Source: Cryptosporangium arvum DSM 44712 (GTDB taxonomy: Bacteria; Actinomycetota; Actinomycetes; Mycobacteriales; Cryptosporangiaceae). Taken from it: a stretch of DNA of 64,000 nucleotides. The notes under the pieces are model-generated. The model was not told the DNA's origin and searched no databases. It was given only the letters and a program-made list of their open reading frames with translations. How positions within the stretch are numbered: position 1 is the first letter of the stretch; every line of letters begins with the position of its first letter. The position numbers and the translations under genes were made by a program. The stretch is from NCBI RefSeq assembly GCF_000585375.1, contig NZ_KK073874.1, positions 2,542,001-2,606,000 of the forward strand, in the 5' to 3' direction. Below, piece by piece: positions 22,957 through 34,346 of this stretch.

Positions 22957-23483
22957 TCGCCGCCGCCTACGAACGTCCGCCGGACAACTGGACCGGCCGG
23001 ATCCTGTTCACCGCCGTCGTGCTGGCGCTGTTCGCGCTGATCGTGTGGGCTGCCCGCCGGGCCTGGAAGCGCCGCGTGGCCGCCCACGCCGACCTGCTGC
23101 CGCTGCCGGCCGGAACCGTCACCGACGCCGTGGCCGCGTCCGACGGGCTCTACGCGGGCACCACGCAGTCCGGTGAGTGGCAGGCCCGCGTCTACGCCGG
23201 CGGCCTGGCCAACCGGGCCGCCGCCACCCTGCACACCGGCCCCGAGGGCGTCCGGATCGAGCGCGACGGCAGCGACCCGCTGTTCATCCCGGCCGCCGCC
23301 ATCACCGCAGCCCGCCTCGACGCCGGGCACGCGAACAAGGTCGTCGGCGGCGCCGGAATGCTGGTGATCACCTGGGAGCAGCAGGGCTACCTGCTCGACA
23401 CCGGGTTCCGCGCCGACCACCGGGTCGACAACGCCACCCACCTGCGTGAGATCGAGAAAGTGATCCTGGAGAAGACCGCATGA
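22953..23483 (+). CDS. Pyr-operon single-pass membrane protein, function unknown
   Basis: 176 residues, ATG overlapping pyrC by four bases and overlapping carA by four. One N-terminal transmembrane helix ([22 protein letters not shown]) is followed by a beta-rich cytoplasmic domain with a repeated Gly/Arg pattern ([41 protein letters not shown]) that suggests a PH-like or transporter-accessory fold. A membrane protein at this position between pyrC and carA is conserved in actinobacteria (Rv1382-type in mycobacteria, from memory). No function is assigned. Tight coupling suggests a role tied to the pathway. Confidence 0.8.
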   Translation: MIAAAYERPPDNWTGRILFTAVVLALFALIVWAARRAWKRRVAAHADLLPLPAGTVTDAVAASDGLYAGTTQSGEWQARVYAGGLANRAAATLHTGPEGVRIERDGSDPLFIPAAAITAARLDAGHANKVVGGAGMLVITWEQQGYLLDTGFRADHRVDNATHLREIEKVILEKTA

Positions 23484-24592
23484 GCACCACCTCCGCACTG
23501 CTGGTCCTGGAAGACGGCCGCACGTTCCGTGGCGAGGCCTTCGGCGCGATCGGCGAGACGTTCGGCGAAGCCGTCTTCACCACCGGCATGACCGGTTACC
23601 AGGAGACCCTCACCGACCCCTCGTACCACCGGCAGATCGTCGCGATGACCGCGCCGCACGTCGGCAACACCGGCGTCAACGGCGAGGACGACGAGTCCGC
23701 GCGGATCTGGGTCGCCGGCTACGTCGTCCGCGACCCGGCCCGGATCTCGTCGAACTGGCGCGCGACCGGCGCGCTGGGCGACCGTCTGGCCGACGAGGGC
23801 ATCGTCGGCATCGCCGGCGTCGACACCCGGGCGCTCACCCGGCACCTGCGTGAGCGCGGCGCGATGCGTGCCGCGGTCTCCAGCACCGGGGAGAGCCCCG
23901 CCGAGGTGCTGGAGAAGGTGCTCGCGAGCCCGTCGATGGCCGGCGCCGACCTGGTCGGCGACGTCACCACGGCCGAGCCCTACGTCGTGCCGGCCCAGGG
24001 CCAGGTCCGGTACCGCGTCGCGGCGATCGACCTCGGCATCAAGCGCAACACCCCCCGCCGGATGGCCGAACGGGGCATCGAGGTGCACGTCCTGCCCGCG
24101 ACGACGGCCCCCGAGGACCTGCTCCGCCTCGCCCCCGACGGCGTCTTCTTCTCGAACGGCCCCGGCGACCCGGCCACGGCGGACGGCCCCGTCGCCCTCG
24201 CCCGGGCGTCGCTCGGCGCGGACGTCCCGACGTTCGGCATCTGCTTCGGCAATCAGGTGCTGGGCCGGGCGCTGGGCTTCGGCACCTACAAGCTGCGCTA
24301 CGGCCACCGGGGCATCAACCAGCCGGTCATGGACCGGCAGACCGGCAAGGTCGAGGTCACCGCGCACAACCACGGGTTCGCCGTGGACGCGCCGCGGGAC
24401 GGGGCCGCCGAGACCGAGTTCGGCCGCGCCGAGGTGAGCCACGTCTGCCTCAACGACGACGTCGTCGAGGGCCTGAACTGCCTCGACAAGCCCGCGTTCA
24501 GCGTCCAGTACCACCCCGAGGCGGCGGCTGGTCCTCACGACGCTGACTATCTCTTCGATCGTTTCGTCCGGCTGATGGAAGGCAAGAGCTGA
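23480..24592 (+). CDS. carA: Carbamoyl-phosphate synthase, small (glutaminase) subunit
   Basis: 370 residues. The N-terminal CPSase domain ([29 protein letters not shown]) is followed by a class I glutamine amidotransferase with [15 protein letters not shown] (nucleophile Cys; the GICFGNQ form replaces the enterobacterial GVCLGHQ) and the catalytic His-Glu pair in QYHPEA. It supplies ammonia to CarB for pyrimidine and arginine synthesis. The stop overlaps carB by one base. Confidence 0.97.
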   Translation: MSTTSALLVLEDGRTFRGEAFGAIGETFGEAVFTTGMTGYQETLTDPSYHRQIVAMTAPHVGNTGVNGEDDESARIWVAGYVVRDPARISSNWRATGALGDRLADEGIVGIAGVDTRALTRHLRERGAMRAAVSSTGESPAEVLEKVLASPSMAGADLVGDVTTAEPYVVPAQGQVRYRVAAIDLGIKRNTPRRMAERGIEVHVLPATTAPEDLLRLAPDGVFFSNGPGDPATADGPVALARASLGADVPTFGICFGNQVLGRALGFGTYKLRYGHRGINQPVMDRQTGKVEVTAHNHGFAVDAPRDGAAETEFGRAEVSHVCLNDDVVEGLNCLDKPAFSVQYHPEAAAGPHDADYLFDRFVRLMEGKS

Positions 24593-27500
24593 TGCCGAAG
24601 CGCACAGACATCCAGCACGTGCTGGTCATCGGTTCCGGGCCGATCCTGATCGGCCAGGCCGCCGAGTTCGACTACTCCGGCACCCAGGCCTGCCGCGTGC
24701 TGCGCGAGGAGGGCCTGCGGGTCAGCCTCGTCAACTCCAACCCGGCAACGATCATGACCGATCCGGAGTTCGCCGACTCGACCTACATCGAGCCGATCAC
24801 CCCGGAGTACGTCGAGCAGATCATCGCGAAGGAACGGCCGGACGCGCTGCTCGCGACCCTCGGCGGCCAGACCGCGCTGAACACCGCGGTCGCCCTGCAC
24901 GAGCGCGGCGTGCTGGAGAAGTACAACGTCGAGCTGATCGGCGCCGACATCGACGCGATCCAGCGCGGCGAGGACCGGCAGCGGTTCAAGGACATCTGCG
25001 CCTCGGTCGGCGCCGAGACGCCGCGCTCGGCGGTCTGCCACTCGATGGACGAGGTCCGCGCCACCGTCGCCGACCTCGGCCTTCCGGTCGTCATCCGGCC
25101 CTCGTTCACGATGGGCGGCCTCGGCTCCGGCATGGCCCACACGCCCGAAGACCTGGAGCGCATCGCCAGCGCCGGTCTGGCCGCCAGCCCCACCACCGAG
25201 GTGCTGATCGAGGAGAGCGTGCTGGGCTGGAAGGAGTACGAGCTCGAGCTCATGCGTGACCGCAACGACAACGTCGTCGTGGTCTGCTCGATCGAGAACG
25301 TCGACGCGATGGGCGTGCACACCGGCGACTCGGTGACCGTCGCCCCGGCGATGACGCTCACCGACCGCGAGTACCAGCGGCTGCGTGACGTCGGCATCGC
25401 CGTGCTCCGCGCGGTCGGCGTGGACACCGGCGGCTGCAACATCCAGTTCGCGGTGCACCCGGAGACCGGCCGCCTGGTCGTGATCGAGATGAACCCGCGG
25501 GTGTCCCGGTCGTCGGCGCTGGCCTCCAAGGCCACCGGGTTCCCGATCGCGAAGATCGCCGCGAAGCTCGCGGTCGGCTACACGCTCGACGAGATCCGCA
25601 ACGACATCACCCGGCAGACCCCGGCCAGCTTCGAGCCGGCGCTGGACTACGTCGTGGTGAAGGTGCCGCGGTTCGCGTTCGAGAAGTTCCCGGGCGCCGA
25701 CCCGGAGCTCACCACGACGATGAAGTCGGTCGGCGAGGGCATGGCGCTGGGCCGGTCGTTCCCGGAGGCGCTGAACAAGGCGCTGCGGTCGGCCGAGACG
25801 ACCGCCGGTGGCTTCTGGACGACGCCCGACCCCGACAACGACCCGCTCGAGGCGCTGAAGACGCCGCACGACGGTCGCCTCTACGACGCCGAGCGGGCCC
25901 TGCGGCTGGGCGCGAGCGTCCAGGAGGTCTCGGCGGTCTCCGGCTACGACCCCTGGTTCGTCGACCAGATCGCCTCGCTGGTGGAGCTGCGGTCCGAGCT
26001 CGTCGACGCGCCCGTGCTCGACGCCCACCTGCTCGGCCGGGCCAAGCGCGCCGGCCTCTCCGACCGTCAGGTGGCGTCGCTGCGTCCGGAGTTCGCCGGT
26101 GAGGACGGCGTCCGCACGCTGCGCCACCGGCTGGGCGTCCGGCCGGTCTACAAGACCGTCGACACCTGCGCGGCCGAGTTCGCCGCGTCCACGCCGTACC
26201 ACTACAGCGCGTACGAGACCGACCCGGAGGCCGAGACCGAGGTCGCGCCGAGCACGGGTGCGAAGGTGCTGATCCTCGGCTCCGGCCCGAACCGGATCGG
26301 CCAGGGCATCGAGTTCGACTACTCCTGTGTGCACGCCGCGATGTCCCTGCGCGACGCCGGCTACGAGACCGTGATGGTCAACTGCAACCCCGAGACGGTC
26401 TCCACCGACTACGACACGTCCGACCGCCTCTACTTCGAACCGCTGACGTTCGAGGACGTGCTCGAGGTCTGGCACGCCGAGGACACGTCCGGGAAGGCGG
26501 CCGGCGGGCCGGGGGTCGTCGGCGTGATCGTGCAGCTCGGGGGCCAGACGCCGCTGGGCCTGGCCCGGCGGCTGGCCGCGGCGGGCGTCCCGATCGTCGG
26601 CACGCCGCCGGAGAGCATCCACCTCGCCGAGGAGCGGGGCGCGTTCGGTCGGGTGCTGGAGGCCGCCGACCTGCCCGCGCCCAAGCACGGGATGGCCACG
26701 TCCTACGCCGAGGCGAAGAAGATCGCCGAGGCGATCGGCTACCCGGTGCTGGTACGTCCGTCCTACGTGCTCGGCGGGCGCGGCATGGAGATCGTCTACG
26801 ACGACGTCACGCTCGAGTCCTACATCGCCCGGGCCACCCAGGTCAGCCCGGAACACCCGGTGCTGGTGGACCGCTTCCTCGACGACGCGATCGAGATCGA
26901 CGTGGACGCGCTGGCCGACGGCACCGGCGAGGTCTACCTGGGCGGCGTGATGGAGCACATCGAGGAGGCCGGGATCCACTCCGGCGACTCGGCGTGCGCG
27001 CTCCCGCCGATCACGCTCGGCTCGGCCGACGTCGAGAACGTGCGCCGGTCGACGGCGGCCATCGCCGCGGGCGTGGGTGTGAAGGGCCTGCTGAACGTGC
27101 AGTACGCGCTCAAGGACGACACGCTCTACGTGCTCGAGGCCAACCCGCGCGCGTCGCGCACCGTGCCGTTCGTCAGCAAGGCCACGGCCGTACCGCTGGC
27201 GAAGGCCGCGGCCCGGATCATGCTCGGCGCGACGATCGCCGAGCTGCGCGCGGAGGGGCTGCTCCCGCCGACCGGCGACGGCGGTTCGCTCGCGCGCGAG
27301 CAGACGCCGATCGCGGTCAAGGAAGCCGTGCTGCCGTTCAAGCGCTTCCGCACGATCACCGGCGCCGGCGTCGACAGCCTGCTCGGCCCGGAGATGAAGT
27401 CCACCGGCGAGGTGATGGGCATCGACACCACGTTCGGCGCGGCGTTCGCCAAGAGCCAGGCCGGTGCGTACGGGTCGCTGCCGACGTCGGGGCGGGTGTT

Positions 27501-27912
27501 CGTCTCGGTCGCCAACAAGGACAAGCGCTCGATCGTCTTCCCGGTCAAGCGCCTGACCGACCTGGGCTTCGAGGTGATCGCGACGCACGGCACCGCGGAG
27601 GTGCTCTGGCGCCACGGCATCCCGGCGCGCGTCGTGCGCAAGCACTTCGAGCCGGCCGGCGGCGAGGACGATCACGACGTGGTCACGTTGATCCGGGCCG
27701 GAGAGGTTCAGTTGGTCGTCAACACGCCGTACGGAAACTCCGGGCCGCGCGTGGACGGCTACGAGATCCGGTCGGCCGCGGTGGCCGCCGACGTGCCCTG
27801 CATCACGACCGTCCAGGCCGCCGCCGCGGCGGTGTTCGGCATCGAGGCGCAGCTGCGCGGGGAGCTCTCGGTCCGGCCGCTGCAGGAGCTGCACCGGGCG
27901 CTGGGCCGGTGA
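24592..27912 (+). CDS. carB: Carbamoyl-phosphate synthase, large subunit
   Basis: 1,106 residues, full length. The two homologous ATP-grasp halves are visible ([21 protein letters not shown] and, in the second half, [17 protein letters not shown]), each followed by [20 protein letters not shown] or [20 protein letters not shown]. An MGS-like C-terminal regulatory domain ends with the [11 protein letters not shown] tail and would bind UMP. It makes carbamoyl phosphate from bicarbonate, ammonia and two ATP. Its stop overlaps the pyrD start. Confidence 0.98.
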   Translation: MPKRTDIQHVLVIGSGPILIGQAAEFDYSGTQACRVLREEGLRVSLVNSNPATIMTDPEFADSTYIEPITPEYVEQIIAKERPDALLATLGGQTALNTAVALHERGVLEKYNVELIGADIDAIQRGEDRQRFKDICASVGAETPRSAVCHSMDEVRATVADLGLPVVIRPSFTMGGLGSGMAHTPEDLERIASAGLAASPTTEVLIEESVLGWKEYELELMRDRNDNVVVVCSIENVDAMGVHTGDSVTVAPAMTLTDREYQRLRDVGIAVLRAVGVDTGGCNIQFAVHPETGRLVVIEMNPRVSRSSALASKATGFPIAKIAAKLAVGYTLDEIRNDITRQTPASFEPALDYVVVKVPRFAFEKFPGADPELTTTMKSVGEGMALGRSFPEALNKALRSAETTAGGFWTTPDPDNDPLEALKTPHDGRLYDAERALRLGASVQEVSAVSGYDPWFVDQIASLVELRSELVDAPVLDAHLLGRAKRAGLSDRQVASLRPEFAGEDGVRTLRHRLGVRPVYKTVDTCAAEFAASTPYHYSAYETDPEAETEVAPSTGAKVLILGSGPNRIGQGIEFDYSCVHAAMSLRDAGYETVMVNCNPETVSTDYDTSDRLYFEPLTFEDVLEVWHAEDTSGKAAGGPGVVGVIVQLGGQTPLGLARRLAAAGVPIVGTPPESIHLAEERGAFGRVLEAADLPAPKHGMATSYAEAKKIAEAIGYPVLVRPSYVLGGRGMEIVYDDVTLESYIARATQVSPEHPVLVDRFLDDAIEIDVDALADGTGEVYLGGVMEHIEEAGIHSGDSACALPPITLGSADVENVRRSTAAIAAGVGVKGLLNVQYALKDDTLYVLEANPRASRTVPFVSKATAVPLAKAAARIMLGATIAELRAEGLLPPTGDGGSLAREQTPIAVKEAVLPFKRFRTITGAGVDSLLGPEMKSTGEVMGIDTTFGAAFAKSQAGAYGSLPTSGRVFVSVANKDKRSIVFPVKRLTDLGFEVIATHGTAEVLWRHGIPARVVRKHFEPAGGEDDHDVVTLIRAGEVQLVVNTPYGNSGPRVDGYEIRSAAVAADVPCITTVQAAAAAVFGIEAQLRGELSVRPLQELHRALGR

Positions 27913-29114
27913 GCGTCTACGGCGTCCTGCGGGACCGGGCGCTCTTCCGCCTCGGCGGAGGCGACGCCGAGACCGCCCACGAGCGGACGCTGTCCGCGCT
28001 GACCCGGTTCGGCCGGACTCCCGCCGCCGTCGCGGCCGCCCGCCGCTGGGCCCTCGGCGACGCTCCCGGCCTGGCCCGCACGCTGTTCGGCGTGCGGTTC
28101 CCCGGGCCGGTGGGCCTGGCCGCGGGCATGGACAAGAACGGGGTCGCGCTGCCGGCCTGGGCCGGGCTCGGCTTCGGGTTCGTCGAGGTCGGCACGGTCA
28201 CCGCGCACGCCCAGCCGGGCAATCCGCGGCCGCGGCTGTTCCGGCTGCCCGAGCACGAGGCGATCGTCAACCGGATGGGGTTCAACAACCGGGGCGCCGC
28301 GGCGCTGGCGGCGCGCCTGGCCGACCTGTCCGCCGGGGGGAGCCCGCCGCTACCGATCCCGATCGGCGTCAGCCTGGGCAAGTCCAAGGTGACGCCGCTG
28401 GAGGACGCGGTCTCCGACTACGTGACCTCGCTGCGGCAGGTCGGTCGCTACGCCGACTACGTGGCGGTCAACGTCAGCTCCCCGAACACCCCGGGGCTGC
28501 GTGCGCTGCAGGACCGGGCCGCGCTCGACCAGCTGCTGGCGGCGCTCGCCGCCGAGGCGCAGATCCCCGGCCCGCGCCGCCCGGCCGGCCAACCCGTGCC
28601 ACTCGTCGTGAAGATCGCGCCCGACCTCACCGACGCGGCGATCGGCGAGGTGCTCGAGGTCTGCGCGGCGCACGGCGTCGCGGGCGTGATCGTCTCGAAC
28701 ACCACGCTGGGTCGCGCCGGGGTCGAGACGCCCGAGGCCGGTGGGTTGTCGGGTGCGCCGCTGACCCGCCGGGCCCGCGAGCTGGTCGCGTTCGTCGTCC
28801 GGGAGACCGACGGGCGTCTGCCGGTGATCGGCGTCGGGGGAGTGCTCACCGCCGCCGACGCCACCGCGCTGTTCGACGCCGGTGCCGCGCTCGTGCAGGT
28901 CTACACCGGCCTGGTCTACCGGGGCCCCGGCCTGGTCCGGGCGATCAACAAATCCGTCACTCAGCGTGGTGTCGGGCGCCTCGGCTCCGGCGATGGTGGT
29001 TCCAGCCCGCTGAGAGCGCCCCAGAGCGATTTTCGGGGGTCGACGGAGGGCGCAGTGACCATGGAGGGGTCTGCGACGCTCAGCGGGCCCGTGGCGAGGG
29101 AGGTGTCCGAGTGA
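27909..29114 (+). CDS. pyrD: Dihydroorotate dehydrogenase (quinone), class 2
   Basis: 401 residues from GTG 27909, overlapping carB. Class 2 features are clear: an N-terminal membrane-binding helical region, [46 protein letters not shown], and the catalytic Ser in [14 protein letters not shown]. It oxidises dihydroorotate and passes electrons to the quinone pool at the membrane. After the final [13 protein letters not shown] the protein continues for about 50 Ser/Gly-rich residues, beyond the usual end of the family. The stop overlaps pyrF. Confidence 0.95.
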   Translation: MSVYGVLRDRALFRLGGGDAETAHERTLSALTRFGRTPAAVAAARRWALGDAPGLARTLFGVRFPGPVGLAAGMDKNGVALPAWAGLGFGFVEVGTVTAHAQPGNPRPRLFRLPEHEAIVNRMGFNNRGAAALAARLADLSAGGSPPLPIPIGVSLGKSKVTPLEDAVSDYVTSLRQVGRYADYVAVNVSSPNTPGLRALQDRAALDQLLAALAAEAQIPGPRRPAGQPVPLVVKIAPDLTDAAIGEVLEVCAAHGVAGVIVSNTTLGRAGVETPEAGGLSGAPLTRRARELVAFVVRETDGRLPVIGVGGVLTAADATALFDAGAALVQVYTGLVYRGPGLVRAINKSVTQRGVGRLGSGDGGSSPLRAPQSDFRGSTEGAVTMEGSATLSGPVAREVSE

Positions 29115-30001
29115 CCGTTAACACGGCCGCAGCGCCGCAGGTCGCGCCGACCACGGATCACTTCGGGGCCCGCCTCGCGCGGGCCGTCGCCGACCGGGGG
29201 CCACTCTGCGTGGGCGTCGACCCGCACCCCGGCCTGCTCGACGCCTGGGGGCTGACCAGGGACGTCGCCGGGGTGGAACGGTTCGCCCGCACGGTCGTCG
29301 AGGCCCTCGCGGACCGGGTCGCGGTGCTCAAGCCGCAGTCGGCGTTCTTCGAGCAGTACGGCAGCCGCGGGGTCGCGGTGCTGGAGCACGTGATCGCCGA
29401 CGCCAGGGCGGCCGGCGCGCTGGTCCTCAACGACGTGAAACGCGGCGACATCGGCAGCACGGTGGAGGCGTACGCCGCGGCCTACCTCGACCCGGCGTCG
29501 CCGCTCTGCGGTGACGCGATGACCGCCAGCCCGTACCTGGGCTTCGGCTCGCTCGCCCCGCTGATCGACACCGCGGTGGCGAACGGCAACGGCGTGTTCG
29601 TGCTCGGCCTGACGTCCAACCCCGAAGGACCGCAGGTGCAGCACGCGGTGGCCGCCGACGGGCGGACCGTCGCGCAGACCGTACTGGATTCGGTCGCCGC
29701 GGCGAACGCCGGCTGTGTTCCGGAAGCGGACGGGGCCCCCTACGGCCCGGTCGGCGTCGTCGTCGGCGCGACCGTGGGGGAGACCGGGCACGACCTGAGC
29801 CGGGTGGGCGGGCCGTTCCTCGCGCCGGGACTGGGCGCGCAGGGCGCCGGCGCCGAGGACCTCCGGGCGGTGTTCGGCGACGCCCGCCGGGCGGTCCTCC
29901 CGTCGGTCTCGCGGGAGGTGCTCCGGGCCGGTCCGAAGCACTCGGCATTGCGTTCAGCGGCATCCCGGGCAGCGGACGATTTCGCGGCTGTGCTTGCCTA
30001 G
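29111..30001 (+). CDS. pyrF: Orotidine 5'-phosphate decarboxylase, type 2
   Basis: 296 residues, GTG overlapping pyrD. The long actinobacterial type 2 form shows [32 protein letters not shown] and the catalytic [15 protein letters not shown]. It makes UMP from OMP, the last step of this operon. pyrE is not in this operon and must be elsewhere, which is usual in actinobacteria. Confidence 0.96.
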   Translation: MTVNTAAAPQVAPTTDHFGARLARAVADRGPLCVGVDPHPGLLDAWGLTRDVAGVERFARTVVEALADRVAVLKPQSAFFEQYGSRGVAVLEHVIADARAAGALVLNDVKRGDIGSTVEAYAAAYLDPASPLCGDAMTASPYLGFGSLAPLIDTAVANGNGVFVLGLTSNPEGPQVQHAVAADGRTVAQTVLDSVAAANAGCVPEADGAPYGPVGVVVGATVGETGHDLSRVGGPFLAPGLGAQGAGAEDLRAVFGDARRAVLPSVSREVLRAGPKHSALRSAASRAADDFAAVLA

Positions 30002-30029
30002 AGAAGGGTCGGTTCGAGCGCCCGGCTGA

Positions 30030-30050
30030 GGCGTAGGTGTTGCCTACGCC
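30030..30050 (+). terminator. Candidate terminator of the pyr operon
   Basis: A perfect 8-bp stem, GGCGTAGG (30030-30037) with CCTACGCC (30043-30050), with a 5-base loop, starts 29 bases after the pyrF stop. It has no T-run. Confidence 0.5.
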
Positions 30051-30310
30051 ACGATGGGTACTCCCCGACCTGCATGAACCCCTCGCGGCGAACCCTCGTT
30101 GCTGTCAGTGTGGAGTGTGTCATCGATCACTGCTTTGTTCCGGTGGAGCTTGACAAAGTCGGTCATTCGCAGACAAATCGGAGTTTTCTCCGGTTTCATG
30201 CAACGATTAGTCGGGGAGCAACACCGGGCCGCATTGATTCCTGTCGCACTTCCTCGCTAGGTTCACGCGCTGGAATCGTCCGCTTCCCCAACGAACACCC
30301 GAGGTGACCT
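30051..30310 (+). promoter_or_regulatory. AT-richer promoter region of mihF
   Basis: This 260-bp gap is less GC-rich than its surroundings and has no gene. A TTGACA at 30150-30155 is a perfect -35 hexamer; the best -10 at 17 bases is only a partial match (ACAAAT, 30173-30178). A small hairpin CGGAG/CTCCG follows. Strong, growth-rate type expression of mihF would fit. Confidence 0.4.
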
Positions 30311-30640
30311 GTGGCTCTTCCGTCGTTGAGCCCCGAGCAGCGCGCTGCTGCTCTGCAGAAGGCTGCCGAGGCGCGCAAGCAGCGTGCCGCGGTCAAGGAC
30401 AAGCTCAAGCACGGTGGGCTGTCCCTGTCGGAGGTCCTCGAATCGGCCGAACAGGACGACGTCATCGGCAAGATGAAGGTCTCGGCCGTCCTCGAGGCGC
30501 TGCCCGGCATCGGCAAGGTCCGTGCCGTCCAGATCATGGAGAAGTTCAAGATCGCCGAGAGCCGGCGGGTGCGTGGCCTGGGTGACAACCAGAAGCGCGC
30601 GCTGCTCACGGAGTTCGGCTCCCCTTCCGGTGGACGCTGA
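30311..30640 (+). CDS. mihF: Actinobacterial integration host factor
   Basis: 109 residues from GTG 30311, with GAGG at 30301-30304. It is not related to HU-type IHF. It has a long N-terminal helix ([27 protein letters not shown]) and a helix-two-turns-helix DNA-binding domain ([37 protein letters not shown]). In mycobacteria and Streptomyces it compacts the nucleoid and helps phage integration and development. The gene overlaps gmk by 11 bases, the conserved arrangement. Confidence 0.95.
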   Translation: MALPSLSPEQRAAALQKAAEARKQRAAVKDKLKHGGLSLSEVLESAEQDDVIGKMKVSAVLEALPGIGKVRAVQIMEKFKIAESRRVRGLGDNQKRALLTEFGSPSGGR

Positions 30641-31226
30641 AATTCCCGGCCTCCCGTCCCGCGCCGCTGATGCGGCGCGGCTGACGGTGCTCTCCGGTCC
30701 GTCCGGAGTCGGCAAGGGCAGCGTCGTGGCCGAGATCCGGCGTCACCACCCCTCGGTGTGGCTGTCGGTCTCGGTGACGACGCGCGCGCCCCGGCCTGGC
30801 GAAGAGCACGGCAAGCAGTACTACTTCGTCAGCCGGGACGAGTACGACGCAATGGTGGCCGCCGGCGAACTCTTGGAACATGCGGAGTTCGCCGGCAACG
30901 GCTACGGCACTCCTCGGCGTGCGGTCGAGGAGCGCCTCGCTGCCGGTCGTCCCGCGCTGCTCGAGATCGAGCTGCAGGGGGCCAGGCAGGTTCGGGCCGC
31001 GATGCCCGAAGCGCAATTCGTCTTCCTGGCGCCCCCGTCCTGGGACGAGCTGGTCCGCCGGCTCGTGGGGCGGGGCACCGAGGACGAGGACACGATCCGC
31101 CGGCGCCTGGACGCCGCGGTCGTCGAGCTCGCCGCGGAAAAAGAGTTCGACGTGACGATCGTCAACGACAATGTCGGTCAGGCTGCCACGGAGTTGGTAG
31201 AGTTGCTCTCCGTGCCGGTCCGCTGA
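30630..31226 (+). CDS. gmk: Guanylate kinase
   Basis: 198 residues from GTG 30630, inside the end of mihF; the upstream in-frame extension is mihF shadow. P-loop [35 protein letters not shown] and the [11 protein letters not shown] lid region identify it. It phosphorylates GMP to GDP. Confidence 0.95.
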   Translation: MDAEIPGLPSRAADAARLTVLSGPSGVGKGSVVAEIRRHHPSVWLSVSVTTRAPRPGEEHGKQYYFVSRDEYDAMVAAGELLEHAEFAGNGYGTPRRAVEERLAAGRPALLEIELQGARQVRAAMPEAQFVFLAPPSWDELVRRLVGRGTEDEDTIRRRLDAAVVELAAEKEFDVTIVNDNVGQAATELVELLSVPVR

Positions 31227-31306
31227 GGGACGGTCGGGCGCTGAGGTGGGGCGAGTTCCCCACGAGAAACCACACATTCCCGCTTACTTTTTGAGGCTGA
31301 TCAGTC

Positions 31307-31585
31307 TTGGCTGGAACCGTCGCCGCTCCCGAGGGCATCACCAACCCGCCGATCGACGAGTTGCTGGAGAAGACCTCCTCCAAGTACGCACTCGTCATCT
31401 ACGCGGCGAAGCGCGCGCGTCAGATCAACGCCTACTACTCGCAGCTCGGCGAGGGCCTGCTCGAGTACGTCGGTCCTCTGGTGGAGACCTCTCCGCAGGA
31501 GAAGCCGCTCTCGATCGCGCTCCGCGAGATCAACAGCGACATGCTCACCCACGAGGCGGTCGCCGAAGAGGGCGCAACGAACTAA
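31307..31585 (+). CDS. rpoZ: RNA polymerase omega subunit
   Basis: 92 residues from an apparent TTG at 31307 (GAGG at 31293-31296). The actinobacterial omega signature [31 protein letters not shown] and the conserved [19 protein letters not shown] are present. It assists beta-prime assembly. The TTG start is the only initiator close to the family N-terminus in this frame. Confidence 0.93.
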   Translation: MAGTVAAPEGITNPPIDELLEKTSSKYALVIYAAKRARQINAYYSQLGEGLLEYVGPLVETSPQEKPLSIALREINSDMLTHEAVAEEGATN

Positions 31586-31604
31586 GTACTTCACAAGCCT
31601 TAGG

Positions 31605-31636
31605 CGGACGCTCGGCAGGTGCCGAGCGTCCGTTTT
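31605..31636 (+). terminator. Intrinsic terminator after rpoZ
   Basis: A perfect 12-bp stem, CGGACGCTCGGC (31605-31616) with GCCGAGCGTCCG (31621-31632), 4-base loop, followed by TTTT. It is the clearest classical terminator in the window and separates mihF-gmk-rpoZ from coaBC. Confidence 0.9.
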
Positions 31637-31675
31637 GGTGTGTGCGGGGCGCGGTGTGCGCGTTAAGTTTTGAGC

Positions 31676-32890
31676 GTGACCGAAGTCGTGCTGGGTGTCG
31701 CCGGGGGAATCGCTGCCTACAAGGCCTGTGAGCTGTTGCGGCGGCTGACCGAATCGGGGCTGTCGGTGACCGTGGTGCCCACCGAGAGCGCGCTGGAGTT
31801 CGTGGGCGCACCGACCTGGGCCGCGCTCTCGGGGCGGCCGGTCGCCACCGACGTCTGGACGTCCGTCCACGAGGTGCCGCACGTGGCGCTGGGCCGCCGG
31901 GCCTCGCTCGTCGTCGTGGCTCCGGCCACCGCCGACCTGCTGGCGCGCGCCGCGAACGGGCTGGCGAACGACCTGCTGACGAACACGCTGCTCACCGCCC
32001 GGTGCCCGATCCTGTTCGCGCCCGCGATGCACACCGAGATGTGGGAGCACCCCGCGACCCAGGCGAACGTGGCGACGCTGCGCTCGCGGGGCGTCGTCGT
32101 GCTGGAGCCTGCGGTGGGGCGCCTGACCGGGCCGGACACCGGCAAGGGCCGGCTGCCGGAACCGGCGGAGATCGCCGATGTGGCGTTCTCGCTGCTCCGG
32201 CGCGGGGCGGCCGAGCCCGACCTGTCCGGGCGCCGGGTCGTGGTGTCCGCCGGTGGCACCCGCGAGTACCTCGACCCGGTGCGTTTCATCGGCAACCGCT
32301 CGTCCGGGCGCCAGGGCTACGCGCTGGCCCGCACCGCGGCCGCCCGGGGCGCGAAGGTGACGTTGATCGCAGCGAACACCGCGCTGCCCGACCCGGCTGG
32401 CGTCGACGTCGTCCGGGTCGTCAGCACCCGTGATCTGCAGGAGGCCGTCTTCGCGGCCGGCGCCGACGCGGACGTGGTTGTGATGGCCGCGGCTCCGGCC
32501 GACTTCCGGCCCGCCGATTACGTGGAGACGAAGATCAAGAAATCCGGTGACACCGATGCGCCGGTCGTCACGCTGATGCAGAACCCGGACATCCTCGCCG
32601 GGCTCGTCCGCCGGCGCCGCGAATCGGGCGGCGGCCCGGTGATCGTCGGCTTCGCGGCCGAAACCGGCGACACGACCGGCTCGGTGCTCGAGCTCGGCCG
32701 GGCCAAGCTCGCCCGGAAAGGCTGCGATCTGCTCGTCGTCAACGACGTCTCCGACGGCAAAGCCTTCGAATCGACCGAGAACGCCGCCGTCGTGCTCGCC
32801 GACGACGGCACCTCGACCGAGGTGCCGCACGGCCCGAAAGAGGTGCTGGCGGACACGATCTGGGATCTGGTCGCACCCCGCCTGCGCTAG
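31676..32890 (+). CDS. coaBC: Phosphopantothenoylcysteine decarboxylase / phosphopantothenate-cysteine ligase
   Basis: 404 residues from GTG 31676; a TTG six bases upstream is an alternative. The N-terminal flavin-dependent CoaC half shows [34 protein letters not shown] and [14 protein letters not shown]. The CoaB half begins about residue 185 with [30 protein letters not shown] and ends with the lysine-rich KKSGD loop and NDVS. It catalyses two consecutive steps of coenzyme A synthesis. A weak hairpin at 32924-32942 follows. Confidence 0.95.
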   Translation: MTEVVLGVAGGIAAYKACELLRRLTESGLSVTVVPTESALEFVGAPTWAALSGRPVATDVWTSVHEVPHVALGRRASLVVVAPATADLLARAANGLANDLLTNTLLTARCPILFAPAMHTEMWEHPATQANVATLRSRGVVVLEPAVGRLTGPDTGKGRLPEPAEIADVAFSLLRRGAAEPDLSGRRVVVSAGGTREYLDPVRFIGNRSSGRQGYALARTAAARGAKVTLIAANTALPDPAGVDVVRVVSTRDLQEAVFAAGADADVVVMAAAPADFRPADYVETKIKKSGDTDAPVVTLMQNPDILAGLVRRRRESGGGPVIVGFAAETGDTTGSVLELGRAKLARKGCDLLVVNDVSDGKAFESTENAAVVLADDGTSTEVPHGPKEVLADTIWDLVAPRLR

Positions 32891-33002
32891 TTGTTTCCGG
32901 AGGTCGACAACTTCTGGTTCAGGGCCCCGCTCTTTCCGGGGCTCACCCACCGGATCGGTAGACTCGCGCCGATACGAACCCACCCTCGACCCTGGGAGCA
33001 CC

Positions 33003-34199
33003 GTGGCCCGCCGTTTGTTCACCTCCGAATCCGTGACCGAGGGTCACCCCGACAAGATCGCCGACGCGATCAGTGACGGCATCCTCGACGCGCTGCTGGC
33101 CCAGGACCCGCGCAGCCGGGTCGCGGTGGAGACCCTGATCACCACCGGCCAGGTCCACGTCGCCGGTGAGGTCACCACCGACGCGTACGCGGACATCCCG
33201 AGCATCGTCCGGGAGACCATCCTGGGGATCGGCTACGACTCGTCGAAGAAGGGCTTCGACGGAGCGTCCTGCGGGGTCAGCGTCTCGATCGGGTCGCAGT
33301 CGCCGGACATCGCGCAGGGCGTCGACACCGCCTACGAGGCCCGCGTCGAGGAGTCCGAGGAAGACGCGCTCGACCGCCAGGGCGCCGGCGACCAGGGCCT
33401 GATGTTCGGGTACGCCAACAACGACACCCCCGAGCTGCTGCCGCTGCCGATCGCGCTCGCCCACCGCCTCGCGCGCCGCCTCGCGCAGGTCCGCAAGGAC
33501 GGGCTGATCCCGTACCTGCGCCCCGACGGCAAGACCCAGGTCACGATCGAGTACGACGGCCCCAAGGCGGTCCGTCTCGACACCGTGGTCGTCTCGTCGC
33601 AGCACGCCTCCGACATCTCGCTGGAGACGCTGCTCGCGCCCGACATCGCCGAGTACGTCGTCGCGCCCGAGCTCGCCGAGCTGGGTCTGGAGACCGAGGG
33701 CTACCGCCTGCTGGTCAACCCGACCGGTCGCTTCGAGATCGGTGGCCCGATGGGCGACGCCGGCCTCACCGGCCGCAAGATCATCGTCGACACCTACGGC
33801 GGTTTCGCCCGCCACGGCGGCGGCGCGTTCTCCGGCAAGGACCCGTCCAAGGTCGACCGGTCCGCCGCCTACGCGATGCGCTGGGTCGCCAAGAACATCG
33901 TCGCGGCCGGCCTCGCCGACCGGGCCGAGGTGCAGGTCGCGTACGCGATCGGCAAGGCGCACCCGGTGGGTCTGTTCCTGGAGACGTTCGGCACCGAGAC
34001 CGTCGACCCGGACCGGATCACCAAGGCCGTCAACGAGGTCTTCGACCTGCGCCCGGCCGCGATCATCCGCGACCTGGACCTGCTGCGCCCGATCTACCGC
34101 CAGACCTCGGCCTACGGCCACTTCGGCCGCGAGCTGCCGGACTTCACCTGGGAGAAGACCGACCGCGCCGCGGCGCTGAAGGACGCCGCCGGCGCCTGA
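33003..34199 (+). CDS. metK: S-adenosylmethionine synthetase
   Basis: 398 residues from GTG 33003, with GGGAG just upstream. Signatures include [28 protein letters not shown] (hexapeptide) and [20 protein letters not shown] (P-loop-like nonapeptide). It makes SAM from methionine and ATP, feeding the methyltransferases in this window. I saw no SAM riboswitch in the 112-bp leader. The last codons lie in a 54-bp tandem duplication that continues past the stop. Confidence 0.97.
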   Translation: MARRLFTSESVTEGHPDKIADAISDGILDALLAQDPRSRVAVETLITTGQVHVAGEVTTDAYADIPSIVRETILGIGYDSSKKGFDGASCGVSVSIGSQSPDIAQGVDTAYEARVEESEEDALDRQGAGDQGLMFGYANNDTPELLPLPIALAHRLARRLAQVRKDGLIPYLRPDGKTQVTIEYDGPKAVRLDTVVVSSQHASDISLETLLAPDIAEYVVAPELAELGLETEGYRLLVNPTGRFEIGGPMGDAGLTGRKIIVDTYGGFARHGGGAFSGKDPSKVDRSAAYAMRWVAKNIVAAGLADRAEVQVAYAIGKAHPVGLFLETFGTETVDPDRITKAVNEVFDLRPAAIIRDLDLLRPIYRQTSAYGHFGRELPDFTWEKTDRAAALKDAAGA

Positions 34200-34307
34200 G
34201 AAGACCGAACTGGTGCGGTGTCCGCGGCGCTTAAGGACGCCGCCGGCGCCTGAGAAGGCCGAACTGGTGCGGTGTCCGCTGGGTTGAAGGACGCCGCCGG
34301 GGCCTGA
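34170..34307 (+). repeat. 54-bp direct repeat, 2.6 copies, running from metK into the intergenic space
   Basis: Units start at 34170, 34224 and 34278. Each contains the last metK codons (ending KDAAGA or similar, then TGA at 34197, 34251 and 34305) followed by GAAGACCGAACTGGTGCGG. The second copy has a C-to-T-type change making TTAAGG, and the third is the most diverged. The duplicated 3' ends are not translated after the first stop. Confidence 0.88.
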
Positions 34308-34346
34308 TCGCCCGCGTCTGTCGGAGGGTGCTGGTAGACCAGAGGC

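Noticed and set aside
24547-27894. Reverse-strand open frame of over 1,100 codons opposite carB
   Set aside because: It mirrors carB exactly and has no recognisable motif; GC-rich third positions remove antisense stops.
32891-33002. SAM riboswitch before metK
   Set aside because: The 112-bp leader lacks the conserved SAM-I or SAM-II core; only a weak coaBC hairpin is seen.
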